Source: Verrucomicrobiota bacterium
GTDB lineage: Bacteria; Verrucomicrobiota; Verrucomicrobiia; JAWXBN01
DNA: 53,015 nucleotides
Direction: 5' to 3'
Assembly: GCA_034440155.1 (NCBI GenBank)
Contig: JAWXBN010000090.1
Location: 1-53,015 of the forward strand
Both the position numbers and the translations under genes were made by a program. The stretch's first letter is position 1. The number at the start of each line of letters is the position of its first letter. Of the stretch, positions 23,991 to 33,588 are shown one piece after another. The notes beneath the pieces were generated by a model. It was given only the letters and a program-made list of their open reading frames with translations. It searched no databases and was not told the origin of the DNA.

Positions 23991-26159
23991 TTAGTAAGGT
24001 AATGGAAACCGGGAGGTTAATTCGCGTACTTTTCCGCGGATTTCTTTTAACTTTGGATCTTCGGCATTCCCCGTAGCCAATGCCTCGGAAATCAAGTCAC
24101 CTACCTGGTCAAATTCTTTTTCCTTAAACCCACGTGTGGTACAGGCCGGTGTCCCCAGACGGATTCCGCTGGCGACAAACGGGCTCTTTGTATCAAAAGG
24201 AATCGCATTTTTATTCACCGTGATTCCAGCTTGGTCGAGGATCGTTGAGGAATCTTTACCCGTCAACCCCTTGACAGAGACATCCACGAGGCAAAGATGG
24301 TTATCTGTCCCCCCGCTGACAATCCGGAATCCATTCTTCTGCATCCGGGCGGCCAGAGTCTTTGAGTTTTTCACCACTTGCTCTTGGTAAGTATTAAATG
24401 AGGGTTGTAATGCCTCATGGAAACAAACCGCTTTTGCGGCGATGACATGTTCCAATGGCCCCCCTTGGATTCCGGGGAATACCTGGGCATCGATTTCCTT
24501 TGCATACTTTTCCTTGCAAAGGATCAGGCCACTGCGCGGGCCACGGAGGGTTTTATGTGTGGTGGTCGTGACAAAATCCGCAAAGGGAACCGGAGAAGGA
24601 TGTACCCCGGCTGCCACCAAACCGGCAATATGCGCCATATCCACCATCAGAAGGGCTCCCACTTCTTGGGCTACTCGGGAGACCTTTTCAAAGTCAATGA
24701 TCCTAGGATAAGCAGAAGCCCCTACTGTGATCAGTTTTGGTTTATGCTCATGAGCAAATTGCTCCAGTGAATCATAATCAAGTAACTCATTATCCCTACG
24801 GACACCATAATGGACGACCTCATAAAAGCGTCCTGAAAAATTAGTTTTAAACCCGTGGGTCAAGTGACCGCCATGGGCCAGATCCATTGTCAAAATCTTG
24901 TCCCCAGGCTGCAAAAAGGCAAAATAGACAGCCATATTTGCGCCACTTCCGGAATGGGGCTGTACGTTGGCATGTTCCGCCCCGAAAAGTTTTTTGGCGC
25001 GGTTAATAGCAAGTTGCTCCACCTCATCGACAAATTCACAACCGCCATACCAACGTTTTTTAGGGTAACCTTCCGCATATTTATTGGTCAGTACGGATCC
25101 TTGGGCCTCCATCACCGCCGGACTGGTGAAATTCTCACTGGCAATCAGCTCGATATTCTCCTGTTGGCGTTCCCTCTCCTGCTCAATAAATTTCGCAATT
25201 TCAGGATCCACATGGCTCAAACGTAATGAAGTCTCCTCAATCTTGGAAACACGACGCTCATGGCGACCTCCTTCGAAATTTGTATTCAACCAGATATCCA
25301 CGATTTCCTTAGCCCTATCCGGCGAAGTCTCATCAGCAGAGAGGCAAATAACATTCGAGTTATTATGTTCACGGCTTAAACGGGCTGTCATGTCATCGTG
25401 GACCAAAGCGGCCCGCACCCCGGGGATTTTATTCGCCGAAATGGACATCCCGATGCCAGTTTTACAGACTAATATACCGCAATCAAAATTCTCATTAGAA
25501 ACCGATTCGGCGACTTGATGGGCAAAATCCGGATAATCCACTGAATCCTTGGAATGGGTGCCAAAGTCCTCAATATTAATATTATTATTTTTCAGGGTTT
25601 CCTTGATGGATTCCTTGAGCTCAAAACCGGCATGATCCGATCCGATAGCGATGCGCAATTTGCGTTGTAGTTCCTGTTCCATAGGCTTTTGTTTTTGTGA
25701 CTCCTCGATAAATTCTAAAATAGAAGATAAGGCTTTTTTAATTTCCTGGCAACAATCCATGTAAATTTCCAGCGGCATTCCGATCGGATCGACGATATCC
25801 CTCTCAAAGTCTTCGATATCCATGACAAACTCTTTGACCAAAAAAGTCTTCTCAGATGCAAACGGGAAGAGCATTTTAACCGCTTGGGCGTGTGACGAGG
25901 TCATGCAGAAGATATAATCGGCAAGCACAGCGATCTCCTCAGTCATATTCTGACTGCGGATATTGGAGATATTAATCCCTTCTTCACGACAGGCAATCAC
26001 CGAATATTGACTCGGCGGCTGGTTTGGCATCGCTCCCAAACCACATGAAATAACCTGAAAATCATCATGCCCAGCGGACTGGACAAGCTTTTCAAAAAGC
26101 CCTTCAGCCATTGGGCTGCGGCAGATATTACCTGTACATACAAAGACGACTTTTATCAT
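23991..26159 (-). CDS. Fused LMW protein phosphatase - ribose-5-phosphate isomerase B - serine hydroxymethyltransferase
   Basis: One uninterrupted frame of 722 residues with three complete enzymes. Residues 1-155 are a low-molecular-weight phosphatase of the YwlE/Wzb type: P-loop [10 protein letters not shown] (C8, R14) and general acid D124 in DIVDPIG. Residues 168-307 are Rpi[11 protein letters not shown] (D175, H176), catalytic C232 in [14 protein letters not shown] and end [13 protein letters not shown]. Residues 311-722 are [41 protein letters not shown] and the PLP lysine K536 in [11 protein letters not shown]. The phosphatase-RpiB junction has an internal Met (160) without a well-placed ribosome-binding site; the RpiB-SHMT junction has no start codon at all. 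In Bacillus the same three functions are separate neighbours (ywlE, rpiB, glyA), so this looks like a fused ancestral operon. All active sites seem intact. Confidence 0.93.
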   Translation of the reverse strand: MIKVVFVCTGNICRSPMAEGLFEKLVQSAGHDDFQVISCGLGAMPNQPPSQYSVIACREEGINISNIRSQNMTEEIAVLADYIFCMTSSHAQAVKMLFPFASEKTFLVKEFVMDIEDFERDIVDPIGMPLEIYMDCCQEIKKALSSILEFIEESQKQKPMEQELQRKLRIAIGSDHAGFELKESIKETLKNNNINIEDFGTHSKDSVDYPDFAHQVAESVSNENFDCGILVCKTGIGMSISANKIPGVRAALVHDDMTARLSREHNNSNVICLSADETSPDRAKEIVDIWLNTNFEGGRHERRVSKIEETSLRLSHVDPEIAKFIEQERERQQENIELIASENFTSPAVMEAQGSVLTNKYAEGYPKKRWYGGCEFVDEVEQLAINRAKKLFGAEHANVQPHSGSGANMAVYFAFLQPGDKILTMDLAHGGHLTHGFKTNFSGRFYEVVHYGVRRDNELLDYDSLEQFAHEHKPKLITVGASAYPRIIDFEKVSRVAQEVGALLMVDMAHIAGLVAAGVHPSPVPFADFVTTTTHKTLRGPRSGLILCKEKYAKEIDAQVFPGIQGGPLEHVIAAKAVCFHEALQPSFNTYQEQVVKNSKTLAARMQKNGFRIVSGGTDNHLCLVDVSVKGLTGKDSSTILDQAGITVNKNAIPFDTKSPFVASGIRLGTPACTTRGFKEKEFDQVGDLISEALATGNAEDPKLKEIRGKVRELTSRFPLPY

Positions 26160-26295
26160 GGAATATTACCCAGACTATAACACGCCCTATTTTTTTTCAA
26201 ACATTGATTCTGATATTCCTCTAAAACATAAAATCTCAATATTTGATTCTGAAAATAAAATTGACACGGCAATTTTTCTGCCGGATGCTACCACG

Positions 26296-26964
26296 ATGAA
26301 ACATCCGCTTAAACTTCAAGCATTTACATTAATTGAACTCCTTGTCGTGATCGCCATTATCGCTATATTGGCAGGCATTAGTTTTCCCGTTATCATGAGG
26401 ACAAAAATGAAGGGAATGATTGTTAAAAGTTCCTCGAACCTAAAGAATATCGGGGTAGCTTGTCGCTTATACACGAGTGATAATGATGGATTCTTCCCGG
26501 TCAGTGCCATCCCCGCCACTACCGCCGCCCGATCTGATTATAACCTCTTGATTCCTAACTATGCGAGTAAAGGAGTATTTCAAGCTCCTACAGATACGAC
26601 TGCATTAAATATCGCAAAAACTAATTCATCAGCCACCCTTGTATCAAATGAAAATAGTTATACTTATTTTTCAGGCTTGGATGTCATTGCTCTGTCCGGT
26701 GCTGTCAGCAGTTCAACAGACTCAAGTATTCCTCTTGCTTCAGAAAGGTTGAATCAAAAACCCTTGGTGAATACCAATGCCCAAGCCCTGACAACCACGA
26801 TTTTTAATGGAACGGGGGTGAACATATTAAAATCAGATGGTTCAGTCGCCTTCACTCCCGCCACAAATGCCCCTACGGCATCAGTCAAACTCTATCGGGA
26901 TATCACCGTGGCTGTCGGCATCACAAATTTGAATACCAACGCTGGCTGGAGGAATAATGAATAA
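26296..26964 (+). CDS. Type II/IV pseudopilin-like protein
   Basis: 222 residues from ATG 26296; the frame is open back to 26158, but the family N-terminus begins at MKHPLKLQA. The prepilin motif is clear: QA-FTLIELLVVIAIIAILAGISFP, with cleavage before Phe and Glu at +5, followed by the helical spine. The residue before the cleavage site is Ala rather than the usual Gly. The C-terminal domain is Thr/Ser/Ala/Asn-rich and contains ACRLYTSDNDGFFP, like the ADNDGFIP segment of the pseudopilin at 31870-32412. It would need a prepilin peptidase not found here. It is divergent from the triple fusion gene. Confidence 0.88.
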   Translation: MKHPLKLQAFTLIELLVVIAIIAILAGISFPVIMRTKMKGMIVKSSSNLKNIGVACRLYTSDNDGFFPVSAIPATTAARSDYNLLIPNYASKGVFQAPTDTTALNIAKTNSSATLVSNENSYTYFSGLDVIALSGAVSSSTDSSIPLASERLNQKPLVNTNAQALTTTIFNGTGVNILKSDGSVAFTPATNAPTASVKLYRDITVAVGITNLNTNAGWRNNE

Positions 26965-26994
26965 AGCCGCGTGATTAGAGCGGCTTGATTTTAT
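26964..26994. terminator. Hairpin between convergent pseudopilin and diiron-protein genes
   Basis: AAGCCGC and GCGGCTT pair across a 9-base loop directly after the pseudopilin stop, followed by GATTTTATT. The T run is imperfect, so this is a modest terminator candidate that could serve both convergent genes. Confidence 0.6.
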
Positions 26995-27014
26995 TGATAC
27001 CATGCCTGACTGAC

Positions 27015-28442
27015 TCAGGCTGAAGCGGATATTGTCTTTAAATCCGGTCTTTTATTCTGGTATGTTTCAGCGTAGGCGAGGACTTTGGGATCAGGCTCGA
27101 TACCCCAAGCCTTGCAGGCATCCTGATAAACCTCCGGCCACCAGCTTTTGTGTTCAGTTAACCCGTCAGTCTGATACTTATTCCAATCCATGAGGATTTT
27201 TGACCAGCATTGGTCACCATATTCAATGGCCTCGTGGGCATCTTTAAAATCGCTGACGTACCAATCACGCCCGATCCGTGCATGGAGCACCTCATCAGCC
27301 CAGTCATAATCCTGGAAGAGCGCTGAAAGGGGATTTCCGGATATCTGGGCAACCTCCCACTCATAACGCTTACCTGTCTTTGGCATCAACCCTTGCTCGA
27401 TAAAATAAAGCACGGCATGCCGTTCAATCGGTTTGAGCTGGGTATTGAGTCCCATGGACCAGTTAAAAGTGAATGTTATTTTTTTCCAATCGATACCTAG
27501 ATTCACAAATCCCACTTCCCCCATCATCCCATGGCGGGCCTCATCCCAGAGCTGCCGGCTCAAATCACGGTAATATTCCCAAGGTTTACCCTTTGTCTGG
27601 GCGATAATACCGGCCATCATCTCCGGCACATCGACCTCCCGGAAACGTTTAAAAAACATCATGATCGTTTTTGCCTGAGCGGAGTAATCGGGATTATACA
27701 AAAATGCTTCGGCATTGACCCCTTGGTTATAAAGATCCTTGAACCGTTCATCACGTTTGGGCACCGGATCATAGGTGTAAGGCTTTAGGGAATAAAACGT
27801 GTCGGCTTTTTTCCCAGACACCTGATGGGTCCCATCAATCCCGCCAGAGGTAAGGAGGGCTTCATCCAAGACTTCGCAATAATGATTCATCTTATCCTGG
27901 CACTGGGCATCAATCATCCCTTTGATAGCCTGTCCGCCAAAATCATTCATATCATTCAACTCCAGTAAGGCAAAACGCAAAATCCGGACGGTAGGTTGAT
28001 CCGCCAGGATATTGGTGTCCTGCTGGAATTTTTCGATCGCTCCTATCAATGAGGGAATCGCCTTCCCATAAAGGCCGAAAACAAGTTCCTCGGAGGTAGG
28101 GCAGCAAAGGATCTCATCAAAAAAGACTTCTAAATTCCCATCTGGAACGGTATCTAATCCCAATGGTGGCTCCCTCATTTCCCCGACACGTTTCCTTAAG
28201 GCTGCGACATGTTCGGCGGCCAACCATGAGTGGAGACTGTAAGCCGATTTTAGCTCGTAGATTGGTTCGGCAGTGATACGGGCTGTCATGATTTCGTGCA
28301 AACGTTTTAATGAATAATGAAATCGTTTCAGACGACGGACGACCTCTTCGACGGAGAGTCCTGGCCTCATCGCATCTGTCATCAGTCCTATTCCCGCAAT
28401 ATGGGGAATGCCACGGTATTCAGGGTAATTTATTGCTATCAT
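27015..28442 (-). CDS. Ferritin-like (putative diiron) protein of unknown function
   Basis: 475 residues from ATG 28442, which has AGGAAG seven bases upstream (an earlier in-frame start at 28484 is less likely). I do not recognise a named family. It is helix-rich, without signal peptide, and has Glu/His pairs in the style of ferritin-like diiron sites: SAYSLHSWLAAEHVAALRKR, ALLELNDMND, QLWDEARHGMMGEVGF and YDWADEVLHARIGRDW. The last two are the most ExxH-like. A metal-binding redox role is inferred from these motifs only. It is divergent from an aldo/keto reductase 127 bases away. GHs, transporters or siderophore genes are not adjacent. Trp and Tyr content is high, which suits an oxygen-handling protein. 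Confidence 0.7.
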   Translation of the reverse strand: MIAINYPEYRGIPHIAGIGLMTDAMRPGLSVEEVVRRLKRFHYSLKRLHEIMTARITAEPIYELKSAYSLHSWLAAEHVAALRKRVGEMREPPLGLDTVPDGNLEVFFDEILCCPTSEELVFGLYGKAIPSLIGAIEKFQQDTNILADQPTVRILRFALLELNDMNDFGGQAIKGMIDAQCQDKMNHYCEVLDEALLTSGGIDGTHQVSGKKADTFYSLKPYTYDPVPKRDERFKDLYNQGVNAEAFLYNPDYSAQAKTIMMFFKRFREVDVPEMMAGIIAQTKGKPWEYYRDLSRQLWDEARHGMMGEVGFVNLGIDWKKITFTFNWSMGLNTQLKPIERHAVLYFIEQGLMPKTGKRYEWEVAQISGNPLSALFQDYDWADEVLHARIGRDWYVSDFKDAHEAIEYGDQCWSKILMDWNKYQTDGLTEHKSWWPEVYQDACKAWGIEPDPKVLAYAETYQNKRPDLKTISASA

Positions 28443-28569
28443 AGAGTGCTTCCTAAAATGTTTAGTGATGTTTTGACAATCCATTAAAAATATCCATGTT
28501 AATTAGAAATTCAACCTTTCATTGACATTCCTCTGTTAATAAAAAAAACAGAAACCGGCCAATAAACTT

Positions 28570-29757
28570 ATGAAATATAGACGTTTCGGACGGACTAACC
28601 TTCAAATACCTGTTTTATCATGTGGCGGAATGCGTTACCAGCACAGCTGGAATGACACTCCCCTGGGGGATATCCCCGCAGATAACCAGTCCAATCTAGA
28701 GCAAACAATCCATCGTGCGTTGGAACTAGGGATTAACCACATTGAAACCGCACGCGGGTACGGTTCATCAGAGGTGCAGCTCGCACAAGTCCTCCCGCGC
28801 GTTGAAAGGAATAAGATTATTGTCCAGACAAAGGTAGCACCGTTTGAAAATCCGAAGGAATTCCTTGCGACTTTCGAGACATCCATGGAGCGGTTAAATC
28901 TGGATTATGTTGATTTATTTTCCCTTCACGGGATTAATACCGCTGAGATACTAGACTGGTCCCTAAAAAAAGGTGGATGCATGGACATCGCCCGCCAGCT
29001 CCAAAAGGATGGACGTGTCCGTCATATCGGATTTTCCACCCACGCTACCTGCGATGTCATTACAAAAGCGATTGAATCCGATGAATTCGACTATGTGAAC
29101 CTCCACTGGTATTTTGTGAATCACCTGAATTGGCCGGCAGTGGAATGCGCCGCCCGTCACGACATGGGAGTCTTTATTATCAGTCCGAATGACAAGGGGG
29201 GGAAGCTCTACGCGCCACCGGAGAAATTAGTCCGTTTGTGTGAACCCCTTTCCCCGATGATTTTTAATGACCTTTATTGTCTTTCCAAATCCGGAGTCCA
29301 TACATTGAGTATAGGTGCGGCCAAACCTTCCGATTTTGATGAGCACATCAAGGCCTTGGAATATTATGATGATATCTCTACGACCATCGCATCCATTGAA
29401 AGCAAATTGCGCAAAGAGATGGATTCCGTCCTCGGTCATGACTGGTGTGCAAAATGGGATCAAGGAATCCCCGAATATTTCGATATTCCTAGCCAGATCA
29501 ATATCAAAGAGATCCTGCGGTTATGGACCTACACAAAATCTTTGAATCTAATCGACTGGGGCAAGATGCGCTACAATTTGCTCGGGGGCGCCGGAGGACA
29601 CTGGTTCCCCGGTGAAATGGCCAAGGAAATCGATAACGAAAAAATTATTCAGGCCTGCCAAGCAAGCCCGTTTTCGGAAAAAATCCCGACTATTCTGAGG
29701 GAAGCCCATGAGTTACTTTTTGACAAACCAGTTAAACGCCTCAGTCAAAGTGATTAA
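28570..29757 (+). CDS. Aldo/keto reductase
   Basis: 395 residues. The N-terminal RRFGRTNLQIPVLSCGGMR, the catalytic region NHIETARGYGSSEVQL (Asp replaced by Glu in the usual FDTAxxYG), the lysine in IIVQTKVAPFE, and DLFSLHGIN follow the family barrel. The C-terminal part (about 290-395) is extended and carries no CxxCxxC cluster site, unlike some ferredoxin-type relatives. It should reduce aldehydes or ketones with NAD(P)H; the substrate is unknown. The expected Asp-Tyr-Lys-His tetrad is only partly visible (Glu for Asp), which lowers certainty about activity. It is divergent from the diiron-like gene and may share its control region. Confidence 0.85.
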   Translation: MKYRRFGRTNLQIPVLSCGGMRYQHSWNDTPLGDIPADNQSNLEQTIHRALELGINHIETARGYGSSEVQLAQVLPRVERNKIIVQTKVAPFENPKEFLATFETSMERLNLDYVDLFSLHGINTAEILDWSLKKGGCMDIARQLQKDGRVRHIGFSTHATCDVITKAIESDEFDYVNLHWYFVNHLNWPAVECAARHDMGVFIISPNDKGGKLYAPPEKLVRLCEPLSPMIFNDLYCLSKSGVHTLSIGAAKPSDFDEHIKALEYYDDISTTIASIESKLRKEMDSVLGHDWCAKWDQGIPEYFDIPSQINIKEILRLWTYTKSLNLIDWGKMRYNLLGGAGGHWFPGEMAKEIDNEKIIQACQASPFSEKIPTILREAHELLFDKPVKRLSQSD

Positions 29758-29778
29758 TCTCACCCTCTGCTAATCCGT

Positions 29779-31200
29779 TTAGACAAATTGCATCTTCATT
29801 AAAAACTCAGCATTGGACTGTGTGGCACTGAGTTTCCCGAGCATATTGGTGTAAGCCTCCACGGCGGGCAAAGTTCCCATAGCTTTCCTCATCAGATTCA
29901 CACATCGTAACTCATCAGGGTGCAGTAATATCTCCTCCCTGCGGGTTCCAGACCGCGCAACATCCACAGCAGGGTAAATCCTCATATCCGAAAGGTCCCT
30001 GGAAAGGTAGAGCTCCATATTTCCCGTGCCCTTGAATTCCTCAAAAATCAATTCATCCGCCTTGCTCCCGGTATCGACGAGCGCAGTCGCAATGATAGTG
30101 AGACTCCCCCCCTCTTCCACATTCCTTGCACTCGAGAAAAACTTCCGGGGCCGCATCAATGCCTTTGCATCCACCCCGCCTGAGAGCACACGGCCATTAC
30201 TTGGCATCATATTATTATACGCCCTTGAAAGGCGTGTGATACTATCTAACATTATTAATACATGCTTTTTATTCTCCACCATTCGTTTGGCGCGTTCCAT
30301 AGCCAGTTCTGCCACTTGGATGTGACGGGCGGGATTCTCGTCAAAAGTCGATGCGATGATTTCAGCTTGTAGATTCCTCTCCATGTCGGTCACCTCTTCA
30401 GGGCGTTCATCGATCAAGAGGATAATCTGAACCAGCTCTGGATAATTTGCGGTGACCGCTGTGGAAATTTTCTGCATCAGGACGGTCTTTCCTGTCCTGG
30501 GGGGTGCGACGATTAATGATCTTTGACCCCGGCCAATGGGACAGAGGAGGTCGATTACCCGTGAAGATATCTCATGAGGGTCATGCTCCAAAATCAGACG
30601 TTCCTTGGGGAATTCAGCAGTCAATTGCTCAAAAGGCATCCGAAGGCGGTTCCCGTCAGGATTATTTCCATCGACAGCCTCGATTTTTAATAGCGCGAAA
30701 AATCGCTCATTATCTTTAGGCGGACGGATGTGACCGGTGATCTGGTCTCCTGTTCTTAAACCAAACCGCTTGATCTGCGAGGGGGAAATGTAAACATCCT
30801 CAGGACAGGGGAGATAATGGTACTTTGGGTAACGAAGAAAACCATAACCCTCTTGGGTGATTTCCACGATTCCCTCGGCGACCATATGCCCGTATTTCTC
30901 GGCATTTTTCTTTAAAATTTGAAAAACCAGTGCTTGGGTATCATTCGGATTAAAATCCTCCACCCCATAGTCCCGCGCCAGATTAAATAGATCGGGTGCT
31001 GCCATGGATTGAAGATCAGAGATATTCAGGTCGGTGCCGACCAGATCTTCACCTCGGAATTTCCGCCGGACAAAACGCCTTCCCTTTTTAAAATAGGGCC
31101 GGGCCACCTTCCCTTGGGGTTTGTCGACATGTTCACCCTGGCGGGGGGTTCCATTTTCAGCGGGATTTTGTGGTGTGGGATGTAGTGGGTCAGAAGTCAT
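29779..31200 (-). CDS. rho: Transcription termination factor Rho
   Basis: 473 residues. Rho is a hexameric RNA helicase that ends transcription. After a basic extension of about 60 residues rich in Pro, Lys and Arg, the N-terminal helix bundle (DLQSMAAPDLFNLARDYGV), the RNA-binding cold-shock-like domain (EGYGFLR, DVYISPSQIKRFGLRTGD) and the ATPase core (RGQRSLIVAPPRTGKTVLMQ, LIDERPEEVTDM, MLDSITRLSRAYN, LSGGVDAKAL) follow. The extra basic N-terminus is a known variable feature of Rho in several phyla. It lies immediately before coaE on the same strand. Confidence 0.98.
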   Translation of the reverse strand: MTSDPLHPTPQNPAENGTPRQGEHVDKPQGKVARPYFKKGRRFVRRKFRGEDLVGTDLNISDLQSMAAPDLFNLARDYGVEDFNPNDTQALVFQILKKNAEKYGHMVAEGIVEITQEGYGFLRYPKYHYLPCPEDVYISPSQIKRFGLRTGDQITGHIRPPKDNERFFALLKIEAVDGNNPDGNRLRMPFEQLTAEFPKERLILEHDPHEISSRVIDLLCPIGRGQRSLIVAPPRTGKTVLMQKISTAVTANYPELVQIILLIDERPEEVTDMERNLQAEIIASTFDENPARHIQVAELAMERAKRMVENKKHVLIMLDSITRLSRAYNNMMPSNGRVLSGGVDAKALMRPRKFFSSARNVEEGGSLTIIATALVDTGSKADELIFEEFKGTGNMELYLSRDLSDMRIYPAVDVARSGTRREEILLHPDELRCVNLMRKAMGTLPAVEAYTNMLGKLSATQSNAEFLMKMQFV

Positions 31201-31266
31201 GTCAGGGGATTGCTCTTGAAGATTAGTGGTGTATTGAAGAGATGTAATTAATAGGTAAACGACTAT

Positions 31267-31869
31267 TTATCGATCCGACAAGTTCAATTTTTCTAACAAA
31301 ATACATGTCTGACGATCCCTATGGCCGGTCGTGAAATTATTCCAAATAATAAAATCTGATTTTTCAGCTTTTATAGCCATTGGAATTTGCGCGTCAATAC
31401 GTAAAAGAGCCTCATTACGGGATAACTTGCGTTCATTGACCAATCGACCGACTTGGATTTCTGGTGAACAAACCACACTGACAATCATGTCAAATTCACC
31501 TTCGGCATGGGTTTCAAACAGGAGGGGGATTTCCACAAATACAGTTTGGCCCGGGTTTTTCCCTACAAATTCTGCAGCTTGTGTTTTCCAAATCCGTCGA
31601 ATTTCAGGATGTAGGATCCCATTTAAAACCCCCCTCTTTTCGCTGTCCCCAAATACTTGCCGGGACAGTTTTTCGCGTGAGATATTTCCGTTGTTATCAA
31701 TAATCTCGACACCGAATCTCTCAATGATTTTGGATGCGCAAACAGACGTTTTGAGGAGTAACCCGTGTCCAATCTGGTCAGTTAAAATAACGGAGTACCC
31801 TTTCCCCCTGATAAAACCAGCTACACTGGATTTTCCACATGCTATCCCGCCTGTTATGCCAACAAACAT
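31267..31869 (-). CDS. coaE: Dephospho-CoA kinase
   Basis: 200 residues. CoaE phosphorylates dephospho-CoA, the last step of coenzyme A synthesis. The P-loop is GITGGIACGKSSVAGF, followed by ILTDQIGHGLL and the VFVEIPLLFE and ERKLSRNEALLRIDAQ segments. The start ATG directly abuts the stop of the upstream pseudopilin gene with no gap, so translation is probably coupled across the end of the pilus-associated cluster. Rho lies 66 bases further. Confidence 0.95.
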   Translation of the reverse strand: MFVGITGGIACGKSSVAGFIRGKGYSVILTDQIGHGLLLKTSVCASKIIERFGVEIIDNNGNISREKLSRQVFGDSEKRGVLNGILHPEIRRIWKTQAAEFVGKNPGQTVFVEIPLLFETHAEGEFDMIVSVVCSPEIQVGRLVNERKLSRNEALLRIDAQIPMAIKAEKSDFIIWNNFTTGHRDRQTCILLEKLNLSDR

Positions 31870-32412
31870 TTATTCTAACACTATTTGACCATTACCTAAT
31901 AAATGATGGGCTTTCCCTTTATGCCAATTTTTTACCTCTGACATAAGATATAATGCACTCAGTGGAAAATCACCACCCTCTAATGTTTTACCGTCCAACC
32001 TCTGACCGCCTCCCCTGTATAGATAACTCGTTCCCAAATTGTAATCATAATAACCGAAGGATGGATATTTTTTATTTTTTGGTGATAAAAATATTTTATT
32101 CGGCACGTAAGCAACGAGGCAATAAGGTAAATCCAAGCGTCCATCTGGAAGTGTTGATTGTGGATCATCGACTATCAAATCACCATTTTCATCGAATTTT
32201 GCAATTGCCGGTATAAATCCATCGTTATCGGCGGCGTAAGCCAGAATACCGGTATAAATCGTTCGTAATTGGGTCAAGGCTGTCCCTCTATCCGCCATAT
32301 CCCGTACATTTTTGAAGAGGCTAAATGAGATTGTAGCAAGTACCGTAACAATCGCTAATACACATATTATCTCTATTAGCGTAAACCCTTTATTATGTTC
32401 ACGATAGGACAT
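31870..32412 (-). CDS. Type II/IV pseudopilin-like protein in the pilus cluster
   Basis: 180 residues. The prepilin motif KG-FTLIEIICVLAIVTVLATISF gives the classical Gly before the cleavage site and Glu at +5. The globular part contains TIYTGILAYAADNDGFIP and a YDYNLGTSYLYRGGG stretch rich in Tyr and Gly. It lies 3 bases after the Tyr-rich secreted protein gene and is probably cotranscribed with the Amuc_1098-1102-like genes upstream, making it a candidate pilin of that apparatus. The other pseudopilin (26296-26964) shares the DNDGF element. Confidence 0.87.
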   Translation of the reverse strand: MSYREHNKGFTLIEIICVLAIVTVLATISFSLFKNVRDMADRGTALTQLRTIYTGILAYAADNDGFIPAIAKFDENGDLIVDDPQSTLPDGRLDLPYCLVAYVPNKIFLSPKNKKYPSFGYYDYNLGTSYLYRGGGQRLDGKTLEGGDFPLSALYLMSEVKNWHKGKAHHLLGNGQIVLE

Positions 32413-32415
32413 ATA

Positions 32416-33573
32416 CTAAAATCTAAATCCATTGGAGGTATTATCAATAACATTTAATTTAATATTAACAGATACTAAGTTTGCAGTATAACTTCCAAAT
32501 CCTGCCTGCACTGTCACTGACCATGTACCTTTTGCGGGAACATTCAAAGCCAATAATGAACTATCCGGTATGAAGCTACCAAAGATTGGAATTTTTCCTA
32601 CTGAGTATATTGTCTGTTTTGCATTACTTTTAAAATTCAGCGAATGCGTATATGAAGCAGAACTAGTAGTAGCAAACCCTGACGTACCCCTATAAAAAGG
32701 GCGGAGTAATGAATAGGTATTTCCCTCTGGATCAGTAAGAACAATTGAAATACCATCCAAATCCCATGTGGTCTGCACAACCACTTTTACCTCCGCAGAA
32801 TACACAATACCATTATCATCTACATCCGCGCTTACAGTTGCGGGAAGATATCCATCAGAACTTCCATAAACATATTGATAATAATCAGTACCATATGAAT
32901 TATAATAGTAGATTGATGTGTTAGTGTATCCATAAAATGATGAAGTGCTCGTATTGGTTGTTGCCGCATTATTCACGACGTTCAGGTTAGTAGAGCCTGG
33001 GTATGTGTAGCTGTAATTTGTATTTCCATATTGGTCTACACTTGTATATGTTTCGGTAGAATTATATGTGATATTTGAAATAAGTGGTGGTGGCGTCGTA
33101 ATATCAACGTAAGTATATCCCGAATAATAATATGTGTAATTAGTGCCATCTTGCGTGTAACTGCTTGTGGTAGATGGATAAGAATAGTTATTTGTGTAAT
33201 ACTGGCTGAAATTAGAATTAGTCGTATAGGTGACATTATATGCCGCAGTCAGTGCTTGAGGCATATTTATCTTAGCATTTACGGCTCTTGTATTTACAAC
33301 TACACCACCGGACGAACTAAAACCATTGATCTGTCTCCTCTGAGTATCAATAAAATAATTTGTATTCCCAGTCCCTTGACTTACTAACGATGGTGTATTT
33401 GTTCCTGAATTTTGTCCTGTAATAGTAACCCCATTAGACGTGGTAGTTGCAGAATTTGTAATGGCAGTAGGGGGTATACTAGGAGTAGTCGATTGTGCGC
33501 TTAAAGGATTTGTAAGAATTAACGCGACTAATAATATTAAAAAAACACGCATAAGGGACTTTCCAACTTTCAT
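32416..33573 (-). CDS. Secreted Tyr/Thr/Asn-rich protein with P-domain-like C-terminus
   Basis: 385 residues. A signal peptide (MRVFLILLVALILTNPLSAQ within residues 8-27) is followed by a region of about 200 residues dominated by Thr, Asn, Ser and Tyr, with many YTYYY-, TNTS- and SYTY-like runs. Residues about 245-385 look like a proprotein-convertase P domain: DVDDNGIVYSAEVKVVVQTT, DLDGISIVLTDPEGNTYSLL, and GTWSVTVQAG near the end. P domains are beta-sandwiches that follow bacterial exoproteases. No protease domain is present. It sits between the secretin gene and a pseudopilin on the same strand, so it may be exported by, or build part of, the pilus-like machine. That role is inference from position. 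Confidence 0.78.
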   Translation of the reverse strand: MKVGKSLMRVFLILLVALILTNPLSAQSTTPSIPPTAITNSATTTSNGVTITGQNSGTNTPSLVSQGTGNTNYFIDTQRRQINGFSSSGGVVVNTRAVNAKINMPQALTAAYNVTYTTNSNFSQYYTNNYSYPSTTSSYTQDGTNYTYYYSGYTYVDITTPPPLISNITYNSTETYTSVDQYGNTNYSYTYPGSTNLNVVNNAATTNTSTSSFYGYTNTSIYYYNSYGTDYYQYVYGSSDGYLPATVSADVDDNGIVYSAEVKVVVQTTWDLDGISIVLTDPEGNTYSLLRPFYRGTSGFATTSSASYTHSLNFKSNAKQTIYSVGKIPIFGSFIPDSSLLALNVPAKGTWSVTVQAGFGSYTANLVSVNIKLNVIDNTSNGFRF

Positions 33574-33588
33574 AGAATTATGTCAATT

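Noticed and set aside
28521-28545. TTGACA-like -35 box before the aldo/keto reductase
   Set aside because: The nearest TAATAA lies only 9 bases away, not the 16-18 needed; promoter not supported.
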